A stretch of DNA of 64,000 bases from CAZJHX01 sp964545715 (GCA_964545715.1 CAZJHX010000020.1:1-64000); one strand, 5' to 3'; shown: positions 8,722-18,972, counted from the first letter of the stretch. Translations and numbers: made by a program. Notes: generated from the sequence alone by a model not told the origin.

Positions 8722-9708
8722 ATGAGAGCGATCGTCTACACGCAGTACGGCTCGCCGGATGTCCTTCAGCTCCGCGGGGACGTGGAGCGGCCAACGCCCG
8801 CCGGCGACGAGCTCTTGATTCGGGTGCGCGCCGCGGAGGTCACCAAGTCGGACTGCGAGATGCGCAGCTTCAAGTTTCCGGTCAGCTGGTTCTGGCTGCC
8901 GCTGCGACTGGCCATGGGCGTTCGAAAGCCCAAGAGGCCCATCCTGGGCGGCTATTTTGCCGGGGAGGTTGTAGAGACCGGCGCCGCAGTGACCCGGTTC
9001 CAACCAGGCGACCGGGTCTACGGAGCCGCCCAGCTGCGGCTGGGAGCGTACGGCGAGTACATCAGTCTGCCCGCGAGCTACTCCATCGTGCTCATGCCCG
9101 ACAACCTCAGCTTCGAGGAGGCGGCCGCCGTGCCGCTGGGAGGGCTGAATGCCCTGCACTTCATGCGTGAGGCCCGGATACACGACGGCGACAAGGTGCT
9201 GATCAACGGCGCGGGCGGCAGCATCGGCACGTTCGGCGTCCAGATCGCCAAAGCGATGGGGGCGGAGGTCACCGCGGTCGACAGCGGCATCAAAGAAGAC
9301 ATGCTCCGCAAGATCGGCGCGGATCACTTTGTGGACTACACACGAGAGGACTTCACCGATCGCGGCGACACCTACGACGTGATCTTCAACATGGTGGCGA
9401 CCAGCCCCTACTCCAGCTGCATCCGCACACTCAATCCCAAAGGGCGCTACCTGACGGCCAACCCACGCCTGTCCGTGATGCTGCGATGCATGATCACCTC
9501 CAGCTTCTCGGACAGGAGGGCCGTGTTCTCATTTGCCAGGGAGACGCAGGAGGAGCTGCTCGCGCTGAAGTCCATGATCGAGGAGGGCAAGATCACGCCG
9601 GCCATCGATCGCGTCTATCCGCTGGAGCAGGCCGCCGAGGCCCACCGCAGGGTCGAAACCGAGCAGCGGCTGGGGATCGTCGTGCTCGCGGTGGCGCAGA
9701 ACGGATAA
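8722..9708 (+). CDS. Zinc-independent MDR oxidoreductase (quinone oxidoreductase-like)
   Basis: A 328-residue medium-chain dehydrogenase/reductase. The N-terminal GroES-like part runs to about residue 120 (MRAIVYTQYGSPDVLQL, GGYFAGEVVETGAAVTRFQPGDRVYG). The Rossmann part carries the nucleotide motif INGAGGSIGTFGVQIAKAMG and later GADHFVDYTREDF. The zinc ligands of true alcohol dehydrogenases are absent, which points to the NAD(P)H:quinone reductase/enoyl reductase branch. A putative role is reduction of an activated alkene or quinone; the substrate is unknown. It is transcribed divergently from the symporter operon across a gap of about 110 bases and converges on the giant lipoprotein gene 12 bases downstream. 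Confidence 0.88.
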   Translation: MRAIVYTQYGSPDVLQLRGDVERPTPAGDELLIRVRAAEVTKSDCEMRSFKFPVSWFWLPLRLAMGVRKPKRPILGGYFAGEVVETGAAVTRFQPGDRVYGAAQLRLGAYGEYISLPASYSIVLMPDNLSFEEAAAVPLGGLNALHFMREARIHDGDKVLINGAGGSIGTFGVQIAKAMGAEVTAVDSGIKEDMLRKIGADHFVDYTREDFTDRGDTYDVIFNMVATSPYSSCIRTLNPKGRYLTANPRLSVMLRCMITSSFSDRRAVFSFARETQEELLALKSMIEEGKITPAIDRVYPLEQAAEAHRRVETEQRLGIVVLAVAQNG

Positions 9709-9720
9709 GCGCCGTGCGGG

Positions 9721-12700
9721 TTACGGTGCGTTCACCTTTACGTTATCGACCTGGATCTTGTTCAGGTTGGCGCTGGTGTTGCCCGTGATGCGCAGGCGGA
9801 CCCGGGCCAGGGCGGTGTTGGCCAGGACGGTGCTTTGGATGACCTGTGTGATCGGGGGCTGCTCGGCGTCGGTGGTGTCGTAGGTAAAGATCTCCGACCA
9901 GACCGCGCCGCCGCTGCTGCTGACCTCGATGTGCATCACGACGCCCTCATCGCTGCCGTTGGGGACCGCGCGCCAGTCGACCGTCAGCTGGGTGTTGGGG
10001 CAGGCCGTCGTGTCAAAGACCGGGGACGTCAGGCTGCGCTCGAAGTTGGTCAGGGTCGGGGTGCCCGTGAACTTGGCGTGGGTGGCGCCGAACGGGGAGT
10101 CCTGGCTGGTCTGCCAGTTGGCCTCCAGGGTCCAGGCGCGCGGGAACGGGGTGCGGTTCCAGGTCTCGATGAACGGGATGTGGCACGTGCCGGCCGTGTA
10201 GTGCAGATAGAGGGTGTAGTTGGCCGAGCCCGCCACCTTGCGGTCGACCACGATGTAGTAGGTGCTGCCCGCGACGGCCGACCAGGTGACCGTGGAGCCG
10301 GTGCCCTGGCCCTGTGCGACGCAGTCGGCCGGGTCACAGCCGTTGGCCGCTTCCGCTAAAACCAGTACGTCGGTGTTGCTGTCCGCGCCGCCCAGCGTGA
10401 CCTTCATCTGTCCCGTGAGTGGGGCTACAAAGGTGTAGGCGTACTCGCTGCCGACATAGTCGCCGGTGCAGCTGCCGCCGTACTTGGAGAGCTTGTTGGT
10501 GCCGCCGCTGCCGCCCGTGTTGAAGGAGTCGAACTCGCCGCTGGCCACCGTGTAGCCGGGCACGCACTTGCAGTCGCCCGGACAGCTCGTCGCCGTCTCG
10601 CAGGTCGGGTTGCACACGCCGTCGCCGCAGATGAACACGGCGTTGGGGTTACCCGCCACGCAGCCGGTGGTGGTGTTGCACGTCTCCGCGCCCGTGCACA
10701 CGTCGCCGTCGTCGCAGTTCTGGGGCGCCGACGGCGAGCAGCTGCCGTTGCCGTTGCAGATGCCGGCCGGTGTGAAGGTCGTGCCCGCACAGGACGACGG
10801 TGTGCACACCTCGCCCGCGTCCTTGGGCGTCGTGGAGCAGCCGTTGAGGTTGGAGCAGACGTAGGTCAGGCATGCGTTGGCGCCGCTGCAGTCGGTGTTG
10901 TTGCCGCCGTTGGTGCACGCGCCGTCCAGGCAGAACTTGGGCGCCGTCCACGTCAAGCCGCTGCACTGGCTGGCCGCGCACTGGGCCGTGTTGTTGGTGT
11001 TCTGGCAGGAGAAGTTCACACACGTATCCGTGGTGCAGCTGTTGCCGTCGCCGCAGCTCGCCGCGTTTGAGCAGCAGGTGCCGCCCGAGCAGCACACGAA
11101 GTTGTTGCAGTGCCCCGAGTTGCACTGGTTGCTGGCCGTACAGGTCAGCCCGTCTGCAAGCTTGGGCAGGCAGGCGCCGCCCTGACAGTAGAAGCCGGAG
11201 ACGCAGTCGCTGCTGTCGGTGCAGGTTGTGTTGCACTGAGTGGAGTTCTTGCACACATAGCTGCCCGAGCACGGACCCGTGACCCCGCCGCTGGTGCAGC
11301 CGCCGGTGCCGTCGCACTGCTTGGCCGTGGTCAGCTGGTTGCCCGTGCAGGCCGCCGGCGCGCACTGGGTACCGGACGGCTGGTTGGCCACGCCGCAGCC
11401 CGAGGCCGTGCACGAGTAGGCCTTGCAGCTGTCCGTACCCGAGCAGTCCGACGTGGCGCCGCCCGCCGTGCAGGCGCCGGCATCACAGGTCTGCGGCGCG
11501 GTGTAGATCAGCCCGGCGCAGGACCCGGCCGCGCACTGCGCCTGGTTGGGCGTAAAGACGCACTGGTTGTTCTGGCACGTGTCCGTGGTGCACGTGTTGG
11601 CGTCCCCGCAGTCGGTATCCTGGGCACAGCACGCGCCCGCCTGGCAGCAGAAGCCGTTGGCGCAGTACCCCGACTGGCACTGGTTAGCCCCGCTGCACGC
11701 GGCGCCGTTGGTCTTTTTCGAGATGCAGGACCCGGCCTCGCAGTAGTTGCCCGACTGGCAGTGGCTGTCCGCGGTGCAGTTGCCCCGGCACTCGGTGCTG
11801 GACAGGCACGCATAGTTGCCCGAGCACGGTCCCACGGTGCCGCCCGACGTGCAGTTGCCGCCGCCGTCACAGGTCTTGGCCTGTGTCAGCACGCCGTCCA
11901 CACACGACGCGATCTGGCACTGAGTGCCCGCCACCGCCGCCAGATCCGAGCACCCGGCGCCGGCACAGCTGTAGACGCGACACGGGTTGGTGCCCGAGCA
12001 GTCGCTGGTGCCGCCGCCCAACGAACACGTCCCGCCGCTGCAGGTCTTGACCGCCGTGTGAATCAGCCCAACGCACCCCGAAGCCGCGCAAAGGAGGTTG
12101 TTGTTGGTCACGGTGCACTGGTTGTTGTTGCACGTCTCCGTCGTGCAGAGCTCGCCGTCGTCGCAGTGCGCTTCCGTCGTACAGCAGGTGCCGCCGGCGC
12201 AGCACAGGTTGCTGTTGCAGTAGGCCGATACGCACTCGCTGCCGCCGCTGCAGGTCGACCCGTTGGTCTTCTTGGCCAGGCACTGGTTGGCCGCGCAGTA
12301 GAAGCCGGTGACGCAGTCCGTATCCACGCTGCAGCTGGTGCGGCACGAGGTCGCGTCTGCACAGGTGAGGTTGTTGGCGCACGGCGCGGTCTGGCCGCCC
12401 AGGCTGCAGGTGCCGCCGCCGTTGCAAGACTTGGCCTGCGTGAGCTGGAAGCCGATGCACTCCGCCGGCAGACACTGCGTCCCCAGCGGCTGGTTGGGGC
12501 TTGCACAGCCGGTCGGGCTGCACGAGTAGGCCTTGCAGCTGTTGCCGCCCGCGCACTCCTGAGTGTTGCTGGACCCCGGGCACGCGCCGGCGGCGCAGAC
12601 GCGCGGCTCGGTGTAGGTGAGTCCGCTGCAGGAGCCCGCCTGGCAGATCTGGGTGTTGTTGGTGCTCGAGCAAGAGAAGTTCACGCACGTCTCATCCGTG

Positions 12701-15700
12701 CACACGTTGCTGTCGTCGCAGTGGGTGTTGGTCTGGCAGCACTTGCCGCTGTCACAGCAGTATCCGTTGTTGCAGTAGTTGGAGGCGCACTCGTTGGCCG
12801 CCGCGCACTGCGCGCTGTTGATCTTTTTCAGCTCGCAGCTGGTGCCGTTGCAGAAGTAGCCGTCCTGGCACTGAGCGTCCCCGGTGCACGTGGAGAGACA
12901 GGTCTCATCGTCCGCGCACTTGAACCCGCCCGGACACGGGCCGTCCGCCGCATTGGACGCGCACGTGCCGCTGCCGTTGCAGCTCTTGGCCGAGGTCAGG
13001 GTGAAGTCGACGCAGCTGCCCGCTCCACACGGTGTGCCTGCCGCGATGTCGGTCAGCAGACAGCCCGTCGTTGTGCACTGGGACGTCCGGCATGGGTTGG
13101 TCGACACGCATTGAGTCTCGGTGCCGCCGACCGTGCATCCGCCGTCCAGGCACAGCTTTGGCGACGTATACGTGACGCCGCTGCACGACGAGGTGGCGCA
13201 TTGCGTCGTGTTGTTGACGGTCTGGCACACCGACGAGAGGCAGGTGTTCGTGGTGCACGCGTTGCTGTCGTCGCAGTGCGCATTGGAGCCGCCGCAACAC
13301 TTGGGCGAGCCCCCGCCGCTGTCACAGCAGTAGCCGTTGGCGCAATAACCCGACGAGCACTGCACCGACTGGGCACACGTGTCCCCGTTGGCGCGCAGCG
13401 GCAGGCACAACGTGTTCTGGCAGTAGAAGCTGGCGTGGCAGTCCGCGTTGGTCGCGCACGAGGTCTTGCACGAGGACTGGTCCGCACACAGGAAGCCGCC
13501 CGGACAAGCCGCCACCTCGCCGCCCGCCGTACAGAGCCCGCCGCCGTTGCACACCTTGGCCTGGGTGAGCACGTTGCCCGCGCAGCTCTGGGCCTCGCAT
13601 TGCACGCCGGACGCCGCGTTGGTGGTCTGGCAGCCGCCGGTCGTGCACGCAAAGTTCTGGCAGGAGTTGGTGCCGCCGCAGGCCTCGGTCGCGCCCCCAG
13701 CGCTACATGACCCGCCGCTGCAGAAGGTGTTGGCCGTAAAGGTCAGGCCGTCGCATGTCGCCGATTTGCACAGGATGCTGTTGTCGGTGAACGTGCACTT
13801 CTTGCCCGGCGTGCACACGTCGGTTGTGCACTGGTTGCTGTCGTTGCAGTGGAAGTCCTGGTTGCAGCAGCTGCCCGACGGCCCGCCGCAGCAGTAGCCG
13901 TTGGCGCAGTAGTTGGACGTGCACTGATCGCCCAACGTGCACGCGTCACCGTTGGCGCGCTTCGGCTGACACGCGCCCGTACTGCAGTAGAAGTCCGGCG
14001 CACAGTGCGTGGAGTCACCGCACACGGTGTAGCACTGGCTGGCGTTTTGACACGCAAATCCGCCGGGACACACGCTGGTGCCGCCACCCACGGCGCAGTC
14101 GCCGAAGCCGTCACACGTCAGCGGCGCGGTCACCGCAAAGCCGTTGCATGTCTGGGTCGCGCACTGGGTGCCCGGCAGCGAGTTCTCGATCACGCAGCCC
14201 GTCGCCGTGTTGCACGAGTAGTTCTTGCACGGATTGCTGCCCTGACAGTTTTGAATGCCGCCGCCCGCGATGCACTGCTTTGAGTTGCAGGACTTGGCGA
14301 AGTTGTAGGTCAGCCCCTCGCAGAAGGCCGCCTGGCACGTCTCTGAGTTGCCGCTGTACGCGCAGATGTTCGACCCCTGGCACACGTCCGTCGTGCACAG
14401 GTTGCCATCGTCGCAGTTGGCGTCGGTCGCACAGCACTTGCCCACGCCCGGACAGCAGAAGCCGTTGTCGCAGTGGTTGGCCAGGCACTGGTTGTCGGCC
14501 ACACAAGCATCTCCGTTGGCGCGCTTGGGCTGGCAGGTCCCGCCGGGCTCGCAGTACCAGCCCGGCCGGCAGCCGGCGTCATCCGAGCAGGACGACGCGC
14601 AGGTCGCCGCATCCTCACATACAAATCCGCCGGGACACGGCGCGGTGCCGCCGCCGTTGGCGCAGGCCCCCTGGCCGTTGCAGCTTTTGGACGCCGTGAA
14701 GATGTATCCCGCGCCGCAGCTGACGGGGGCGCACACCGTGCCGTCGGGCGCAAAGGCCACCGTGCAGCCGTCCACGCCACACCCGTAGATCAGGCACGGG
14801 TTTGTGCCCGTGCAGGCCACGTCGTCGCCGCCCTCGGTACATGCGTTGGACAGGCACGTCTTCGGGTTTGTGTAGGACAGGCCGTTGCACTTACCTGCCT
14901 TGCACTCGGCAAAGTTGTTGGCCGTCGTCGTGCACTTGAACTGCGCCGAGCATTTGTCGGTCGTGCAGACGTTCTGGTCGTCACAGTCGCTCTTTTTGGA
15001 GCAGCACTGCCCGTCGGCGCAGCAATAGCCGTTGTTGCAGTAGTCCGAGAGGCATTGGCTGGCCAGGCTGCACGGGTCGCCGGCCGGACGCTTCGGCAGA
15101 CAGAACGCGGCCTCGCAGTACAGCCCCGGCTGGCAGTCCTCGTCCGCAAAGCAGCTGGTCTTGCACGTGTCCGCGTTGGCGCAGGTATAGCCGCCCGGAC
15201 AGCTCTTGGTCGACCCGCCGAACAGGCATCCGCCCGCCCCGTCACACGCTTTGGCGGCCGTGATCTTCCAGCCGCTGCACTTGGGGTTTTCGCAGACGTT
15301 GCCCACCGGCAGCGGGCCCTCGACACAGCCGTCCACGGCGGTGCAGTTGTAGACCAGGCACTTGTTGTTGCCGCCGCACCACTCAGTGACCACCTCGGTC
15401 GAGCACAGCCCGGCGCTGCAGAACTTGGGCTGGGTGTACGACAGCCCCTTGCAGCTGCCCGGCTGGCATTGCGATGAGTTGTTTTGATGGACGCACGTAA
15501 ACGTCGGCAGGCAGCTGTCCGTGGTGCACGTGCTGCCGTCGTCGCAGTCCGAGTCCTTGCCCCCGCAGCACTCGCCGCCCGAGCAGCAGAAGCCGTTGTT
15601 GCAAAACGCGTTCTGGCACTCTTTCTTCTCGTTGCACGGCGACCCGTCGCCCTTCTTGGGCAGGCACTGCGCATCGGCGCAATAGTGCGTCGACTGGCAA

Positions 15701-18700
15701 TCGGCATCCGCCAGGCAGCTGGTCAGGCAGCCAAACGCGTCCGCGCACTTGAACCCGCCCGCGCAGGGCGACGAGAACCCGCCCGACGCGCACTCCCCTT
15801 CCGTGTTGCAGCTGGTGGCCGCGGTCACGGTCGATCCCTCGCAGGACTGCGGAATGCAAAGCGTGCCCTTGTTGGCGTCGTCCTCGGCGCAGCCCGCCAG
15901 CGTGCAGCTGTAGACCTTGCACGGATCGTCCCCGTTGCACTCCGACTGGTCGCCGCCGCCCAGGCACACGCCCGCCGTACACGTAAACGCCGCCGTAAAG
16001 GTGTTCTGATCGCAGGAGGGGTCCTTGCAGACCGCGCCCTCGTCCGAGATGTGCTGGCACTGGAACGCGTCGTTGCACGTGTCGATGGTGCACCCGTTGT
16101 TGTCCGAGCAATGCTGGTCACTGCCGCCGCAGCACGTCTGTCCATCCGGCGCCGAGCAGCAGAAGCCGTTGTTGCACGTCCCGGCGACACATTGGGTGTC
16201 GTCGAAGCACTGCGAGCCATCCGGCTTCTTGCCTGAGCACTTGCCCGCCACGCAGAAGTTGCCGTCGATGCACTCTTTGTCCGCGACGCAGTTGTCTTTG
16301 CACGTCTGGTTGTCGATGCTGCACTTGAACCCGCCCGGGCACGGCGCCGTGACACCGCCCTCGCACACGCCGGCGCCCGTGCAGATGTTGGCCGAGGTCA
16401 GCGTGGCGCCTTCACACACCGCCGGCGCACACTCCGCGCCCGGGAAGATCAGCAGCTCTTTGTCGTCGCAGTCGCCGCCCTTGCTGGCCGTCCACTGACC
16501 GGCCGCCGCGCACAAGCACTTCTCGGTGCCGAGCACGCCAAACTCATCCCCGTCCACATCCTGAAAGAACGTGGTGCAGCCCAGCGCATCCTCTTCGTCC
16601 GCCTGCCCGTTGCAGTTGTTGTTCACGCCGTCGCCGCACTGCTCCAGCGCATCCGGATTGATGTCCTCGTTGCCGTCCTTACAGTCACCCGGCTTGCCCG
16701 CCAGGTACGGGAACGTGGGCCCACACAGGCACTTGCTGCTGGCCTCCACGCCGAAGCCGTCCTTGTCCAGGTCCTCGTAGAAGGTCTCGCATTGAATGGC
16801 GTCCGCCTCGTCCGTCAGGCCGTCACAGTCGTTGTCCACGCCCGCGTCGCACACCTCGGTCGCCTTGGGCGAGACCTGCTTGTCGTTGTCGGCGCAGTCG
16901 CCCGAGAGCTCCGCGTTGAAGCTGCCCGTCGGCGCGCACAGGCACTTGCTGGTCTCTGTGCCATACCCGTCCGCGTCGCTGTCCAGGAAGTACGTGATGC
17001 AGCCCTGCGCGCCTTCCTCATCGGTCAGCCCGTCGCAGTCGTTGTCCGCCCCGCCGTCGTTGCACAGCTCGGGCTTGTCCGGCGCCAGCTCGTCCAGCTC
17101 GTCGTCACAGTCGCCCTGCTGGGTCGCCGTATACGGCGCCTCCGCGTCGCACAGGCAGGCGAAGTCCTCCGTGCCGAACCCGTCCTCATCCGAGTCCTTG
17201 TAAAAGATCTCGCACCCGGACGCGTCCGCCTCGTCGACCGCCAGGTCGCAGTCGTCATCCACGTTGTTGCACGCCTCCGGGGAATCCGGGCTGATGCTGG
17301 CCAGCGCGTCGTTGCAGTCGTCCGCCACCAGCGACGTGTAAGCGCCCGTCGGTCCGCACAGGCACTGGGTGTCATCCGGGTTGCCGAAGGCGTCCTTATC
17401 CGCGTCCTTGAAGTATACGACGCAGTCGATCGCATCGGCCTCGTCCGTCGCGCCGTCGCAGTCGTTGTCCACCAGGTCGCAGAACTCGTCCGCCTCGGGC
17501 GCTATCGCCGCCACATTGTCGTTGCAGTCGGTGTTCTCGGTCGCCGCGTACGGGGCGTCCGGCGCGCACAGGCACTTCTTGTCGCTGGGAGAGCCGAAGC
17601 CGTCGTCGTCCGCGTCCAGGTAGTAGTCCTGACACCCGGGCGTGCCCTCGGGCGCGACCTGTCCGTCGCAGTTCGTGTCCTTGCCGCTGCACGTCTCAGG
17701 GGCGGCGGGATACGTGATCGGGTCCTCGTCGTCGCAGTCGCCCGGCTTCTTGCTGTTGTGCACCTCATCGGGGATGCACAGGCACTTCAGGTCGTCCTCG
17801 TCACCCCAATCGTCCTTGTCGGCGTCCGCGAAGTAGTCCTTGCACCCAAGCGCGTCCTCTTCGTCGATCTCCTCGTCGCAGTCGTCGTCGGTCTCGTTGC
17901 ACACCTCCTCCGCGCCGGGGTGCACCTGGGCTTTGGAGTCGTCGCAGTCGCCCGCCTCGACCGCCTTGTAGACGATGTCGGGCGCGCACAGGCATTTGGA
18001 GTCCGTCTCCACCCCGAAGCCGTCGCTGTCAAAGTCCTTGAAGTAGGTCAGGCACCCCTCGGCGCCCTCTTCGTCCGTCTCCCCGTCGCAGTCGTTGTCC
18101 GGCTCGTCGCAGATCTCCGCCACGGGCTCGGCCGCAGAGCAGCTTGTCAGGCCCTCAGCACCGCAGATCCGCACGCCATCGCAGGTGCCGAAGTCGTTGC
18201 TGGTCGTGCAGTTGGTCGACGCCTCGCGCGCGATCGCAGCGTCCGTGCAGGTGCACTCGCCTATGCCGTCCAGCGGCACGCACTGCTGCTTGATGCCGCC
18301 GCCGGCGCCAAAGTCGATATCCAGGCACTCGTACCCGTCCGGGCACGCCACGCCGGTCGAGCAGTCCCCGCCGCAAAACGAGCCCTGGCCGTCGTCGCGC
18401 GCCACGCATTTGTCGCCGATGTCCCCGACCCCGGCGCTGCACTCCTCGTCGGTATTGCAGGGCTCACACAGATGCGGGAACAGCGGCAGACAGATCAGCA
18501 CGTCCTCGCCCAGGGTCTGCGCCTTCTTGCAGCCCCAGCCCACCAGCGTGCACTTGTCCACGCACAGCTCCGAGCACTTCTTGCCGTCCTGGGTGTCGAC
18601 GCACCAGTCGGCGTCACAGTCGCTGTTGGAGATGCACGGCCACCCGGGACCACCCGGGTCGTTTACGTCAGGCGGCGGCTCCTCCACGTCGACGTCCTGG

Positions 18701-18918
18701 TCGCCGCCGGTCGTCGTCACCTCGGGCACCTCGACGTCAGGCAGGTCCACGATGCCCGTGCCCCCCGTACCGCTGGTGCCGCCGGTGCCGGCCGTGTCGT
18801 CGGTGTCGCCGGTTGTCGAGCCGGTGCCGCCCGTTGAGCCGCCGACGCCGGGAGGGAGAGGATCACCACACGCGTACACCAAGAGCGCACACGCCATCAC
18901 GCAAAGCCAACGTCCCAC
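9721..18918 (-). CDS. Giant Cys-rich lipoprotein with MopE and knottin-like repeats, PPC and jelly-roll domains
   Basis: A single open frame of about 3,065 residues. The signal peptide ends in LLVYAC, a lipobox, and is followed by a Gly/Thr/Asp-rich linker. Order of regions: Cys-rich head; eight MopE-type repeats of about 62 residues (with DxDxDGFG calcium-like loops); ten long Cys-rich repeats of about 187 residues, each with QC..GxCxxKxxG.xC, CxNGxCC and CxDxNxCTxDxC elements; then a CGDGVC motif, a PPC-like beta-sandwich (GSEYAYTFVAPLTGQMKVTLGG) and a MAM/jelly-roll-like domain ending in QVDNVKVNAP. The protein should form a very long disulfide-clamped rod tethered to a membrane, with adhesive or binding domains at its tip. 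Start: GTG 18918 has GGAG at about 10 bases; GTG 18927 is the alternative. Partner and ligand are unknown. Confidence 0.88.
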   Translation of the reverse strand: MGRWLCVMACALLVYACGDPLPPGVGGSTGGTGSTTGDTDDTAGTGGTSGTGGTGIVDLPDVEVPEVTTTGGDQDVDVEEPPPDVNDPGGPGWPCISNSDCDADWCVDTQDGKKCSELCVDKCTLVGWGCKKAQTLGEDVLICLPLFPHLCEPCNTDEECSAGVGDIGDKCVARDDGQGSFCGGDCSTGVACPDGYECLDIDFGAGGGIKQQCVPLDGIGECTCTDAAIAREASTNCTTSNDFGTCDGVRICGAEGLTSCSAAEPVAEICDEPDNDCDGETDEEGAEGCLTYFKDFDSDGFGVETDSKCLCAPDIVYKAVEAGDCDDSKAQVHPGAEEVCNETDDDCDEEIDEEDALGCKDYFADADKDDWGDEDDLKCLCIPDEVHNSKKPGDCDDEDPITYPAAPETCSGKDTNCDGQVAPEGTPGCQDYYLDADDDGFGSPSDKKCLCAPDAPYAATENTDCNDNVAAIAPEADEFCDLVDNDCDGATDEADAIDCVVYFKDADKDAFGNPDDTQCLCGPTGAYTSLVADDCNDALASISPDSPEACNNVDDDCDLAVDEADASGCEIFYKDSDEDGFGTEDFACLCDAEAPYTATQQGDCDDELDELAPDKPELCNDGGADNDCDGLTDEEGAQGCITYFLDSDADGYGTETSKCLCAPTGSFNAELSGDCADNDKQVSPKATEVCDAGVDNDCDGLTDEADAIQCETFYEDLDKDGFGVEASSKCLCGPTFPYLAGKPGDCKDGNEDINPDALEQCGDGVNNNCNGQADEEDALGCTTFFQDVDGDEFGVLGTEKCLCAAAGQWTASKGGDCDDKELLIFPGAECAPAVCEGATLTSANICTGAGVCEGGVTAPCPGGFKCSIDNQTCKDNCVADKECIDGNFCVAGKCSGKKPDGSQCFDDTQCVAGTCNNGFCCSAPDGQTCCGGSDQHCSDNNGCTIDTCNDAFQCQHISDEGAVCKDPSCDQNTFTAAFTCTAGVCLGGGDQSECNGDDPCKVYSCTLAGCAEDDANKGTLCIPQSCEGSTVTAATSCNTEGECASGGFSSPCAGGFKCADAFGCLTSCLADADCQSTHYCADAQCLPKKGDGSPCNEKKECQNAFCNNGFCCSGGECCGGKDSDCDDGSTCTTDSCLPTFTCVHQNNSSQCQPGSCKGLSYTQPKFCSAGLCSTEVVTEWCGGNNKCLVYNCTAVDGCVEGPLPVGNVCENPKCSGWKITAAKACDGAGGCLFGGSTKSCPGGYTCANADTCKTSCFADEDCQPGLYCEAAFCLPKRPAGDPCSLASQCLSDYCNNGYCCADGQCCSKKSDCDDQNVCTTDKCSAQFKCTTTANNFAECKAGKCNGLSYTNPKTCLSNACTEGGDDVACTGTNPCLIYGCGVDGCTVAFAPDGTVCAPVSCGAGYIFTASKSCNGQGACANGGGTAPCPGGFVCEDAATCASSCSDDAGCRPGWYCEPGGTCQPKRANGDACVADNQCLANHCDNGFCCPGVGKCCATDANCDDGNLCTTDVCQGSNICAYSGNSETCQAAFCEGLTYNFAKSCNSKQCIAGGGIQNCQGSNPCKNYSCNTATGCVIENSLPGTQCATQTCNGFAVTAPLTCDGFGDCAVGGGTSVCPGGFACQNASQCYTVCGDSTHCAPDFYCSTGACQPKRANGDACTLGDQCTSNYCANGYCCGGPSGSCCNQDFHCNDSNQCTTDVCTPGKKCTFTDNSILCKSATCDGLTFTANTFCSGGSCSAGGATEACGGTNSCQNFACTTGGCQTTNAASGVQCEAQSCAGNVLTQAKVCNGGGLCTAGGEVAACPGGFLCADQSSCKTSCATNADCHASFYCQNTLCLPLRANGDTCAQSVQCSSGYCANGYCCDSGGGSPKCCGGSNAHCDDSNACTTNTCLSSVCQTVNNTTQCATSSCSGVTYTSPKLCLDGGCTVGGTETQCVSTNPCRTSQCTTTGCLLTDIAAGTPCGAGSCVDFTLTSAKSCNGSGTCASNAADGPCPGGFKCADDETCLSTCTGDAQCQDGYFCNGTSCELKKINSAQCAAANECASNYCNNGYCCDSGKCCQTNTHCDDSNVCTDETCVNFSCSSTNNTQICQAGSCSGLTYTEPRVCAAGACPGSSNTQECAGGNSCKAYSCSPTGCASPNQPLGTQCLPAECIGFQLTQAKSCNGGGTCSLGGQTAPCANNLTCADATSCRTSCSVDTDCVTGFYCAANQCLAKKTNGSTCSGGSECVSAYCNSNLCCAGGTCCTTEAHCDDGELCTTETCNNNQCTVTNNNLLCAASGCVGLIHTAVKTCSGGTCSLGGGTSDCSGTNPCRVYSCAGAGCSDLAAVAGTQCQIASCVDGVLTQAKTCDGGGNCTSGGTVGPCSGNYACLSSTECRGNCTADSHCQSGNYCEAGSCISKKTNGAACSGANQCQSGYCANGFCCQAGACCAQDTDCGDANTCTTDTCQNNQCVFTPNQAQCAAGSCAGLIYTAPQTCDAGACTAGGATSDCSGTDSCKAYSCTASGCGVANQPSGTQCAPAACTGNQLTTAKQCDGTGGCTSGGVTGPCSGSYVCKNSTQCNTTCTDSSDCVSGFYCQGGACLPKLADGLTCTASNQCNSGHCNNFVCCSGGTCCSNAASCGDGNSCTTDTCVNFSCQNTNNTAQCAASQCSGLTWTAPKFCLDGACTNGGNNTDCSGANACLTYVCSNLNGCSTTPKDAGEVCTPSSCAGTTFTPAGICNGNGSCSPSAPQNCDDGDVCTGAETCNTTTGCVAGNPNAVFICGDGVCNPTCETATSCPGDCKCVPGYTVASGEFDSFNTGGSGGTNKLSKYGGSCTGDYVGSEYAYTFVAPLTGQMKVTLGGADSNTDVLVLAEAANGCDPADCVAQGQGTGSTVTWSAVAGSTYYIVVDRKVAGSANYTLYLHYTAGTCHIPFIETWNRTPFPRAWTLEANWQTSQDSPFGATHAKFTGTPTLTNFERSLTSPVFDTTACPNTQLTVDWRAVPNGSDEGVVMHIEVSSSGGAVWSEIFTYDTTDAEQPPITQVIQSTVLANTALARVRLRITGNTSANLNKIQVDNVKVNAP
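10720..16430 (-). repeat. Ten units of about 560 bases encoding a 187-residue Cys-rich repeat
   Basis: Anchor segments of the form KK/KRxNGxxC recur near 11155, 11710, 12265, 12820, 13390, 13950, 14515, 15085, 15645 and 16215. Within each unit the Cys spacing is nearly constant while the other residues vary widely, which is the pattern of an old internal duplication kept by disulfide constraints. Confidence 0.8.
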
Positions 18919-18966
18919 TGTAACCACTCTCCGCCGGAGCCCCTGGGGCTCGTACTACTCGCGCGG

Positions 18967-18972
18967 ATTATA
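18967..18972 (-). promoter_or_regulatory. -10 box in AT-rich island upstream of the giant lipoprotein gene
   Basis: On the minus strand TATAAT is read at 18972-18967 inside a sharply AT-rich stretch (about 18963-18996) of an otherwise GC-rich region. The -35 match is poor. It lies about 50 bases before the start codon and is the best promoter candidate for the 9.2-kb gene. The same gap has a T run after the upstream small gene but no hairpin. Confidence 0.45.

Noticed and set aside
11110..13710. Plus-strand open frame of 866 codons opposite the 9.2-kb lipoprotein gene
   Set aside because: It mirrors the repeat of the real gene, has Arg/Ala/Val bias, and shows no family motif.
10720..16430. 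Regular repeats considered as a CRISPR array or other non-coding repeat
   Set aside because: The period is about 560 bases, copies are diverged and all lie in one coding frame with fixed Cys spacing.
16792..18837. Plus-strand open frame of 681 codons opposite the MopE repeats
   Set aside because: A shadow of the CDGxDNDCDG codons; repetitive Val/Ala/Arg content without a signal or motif.
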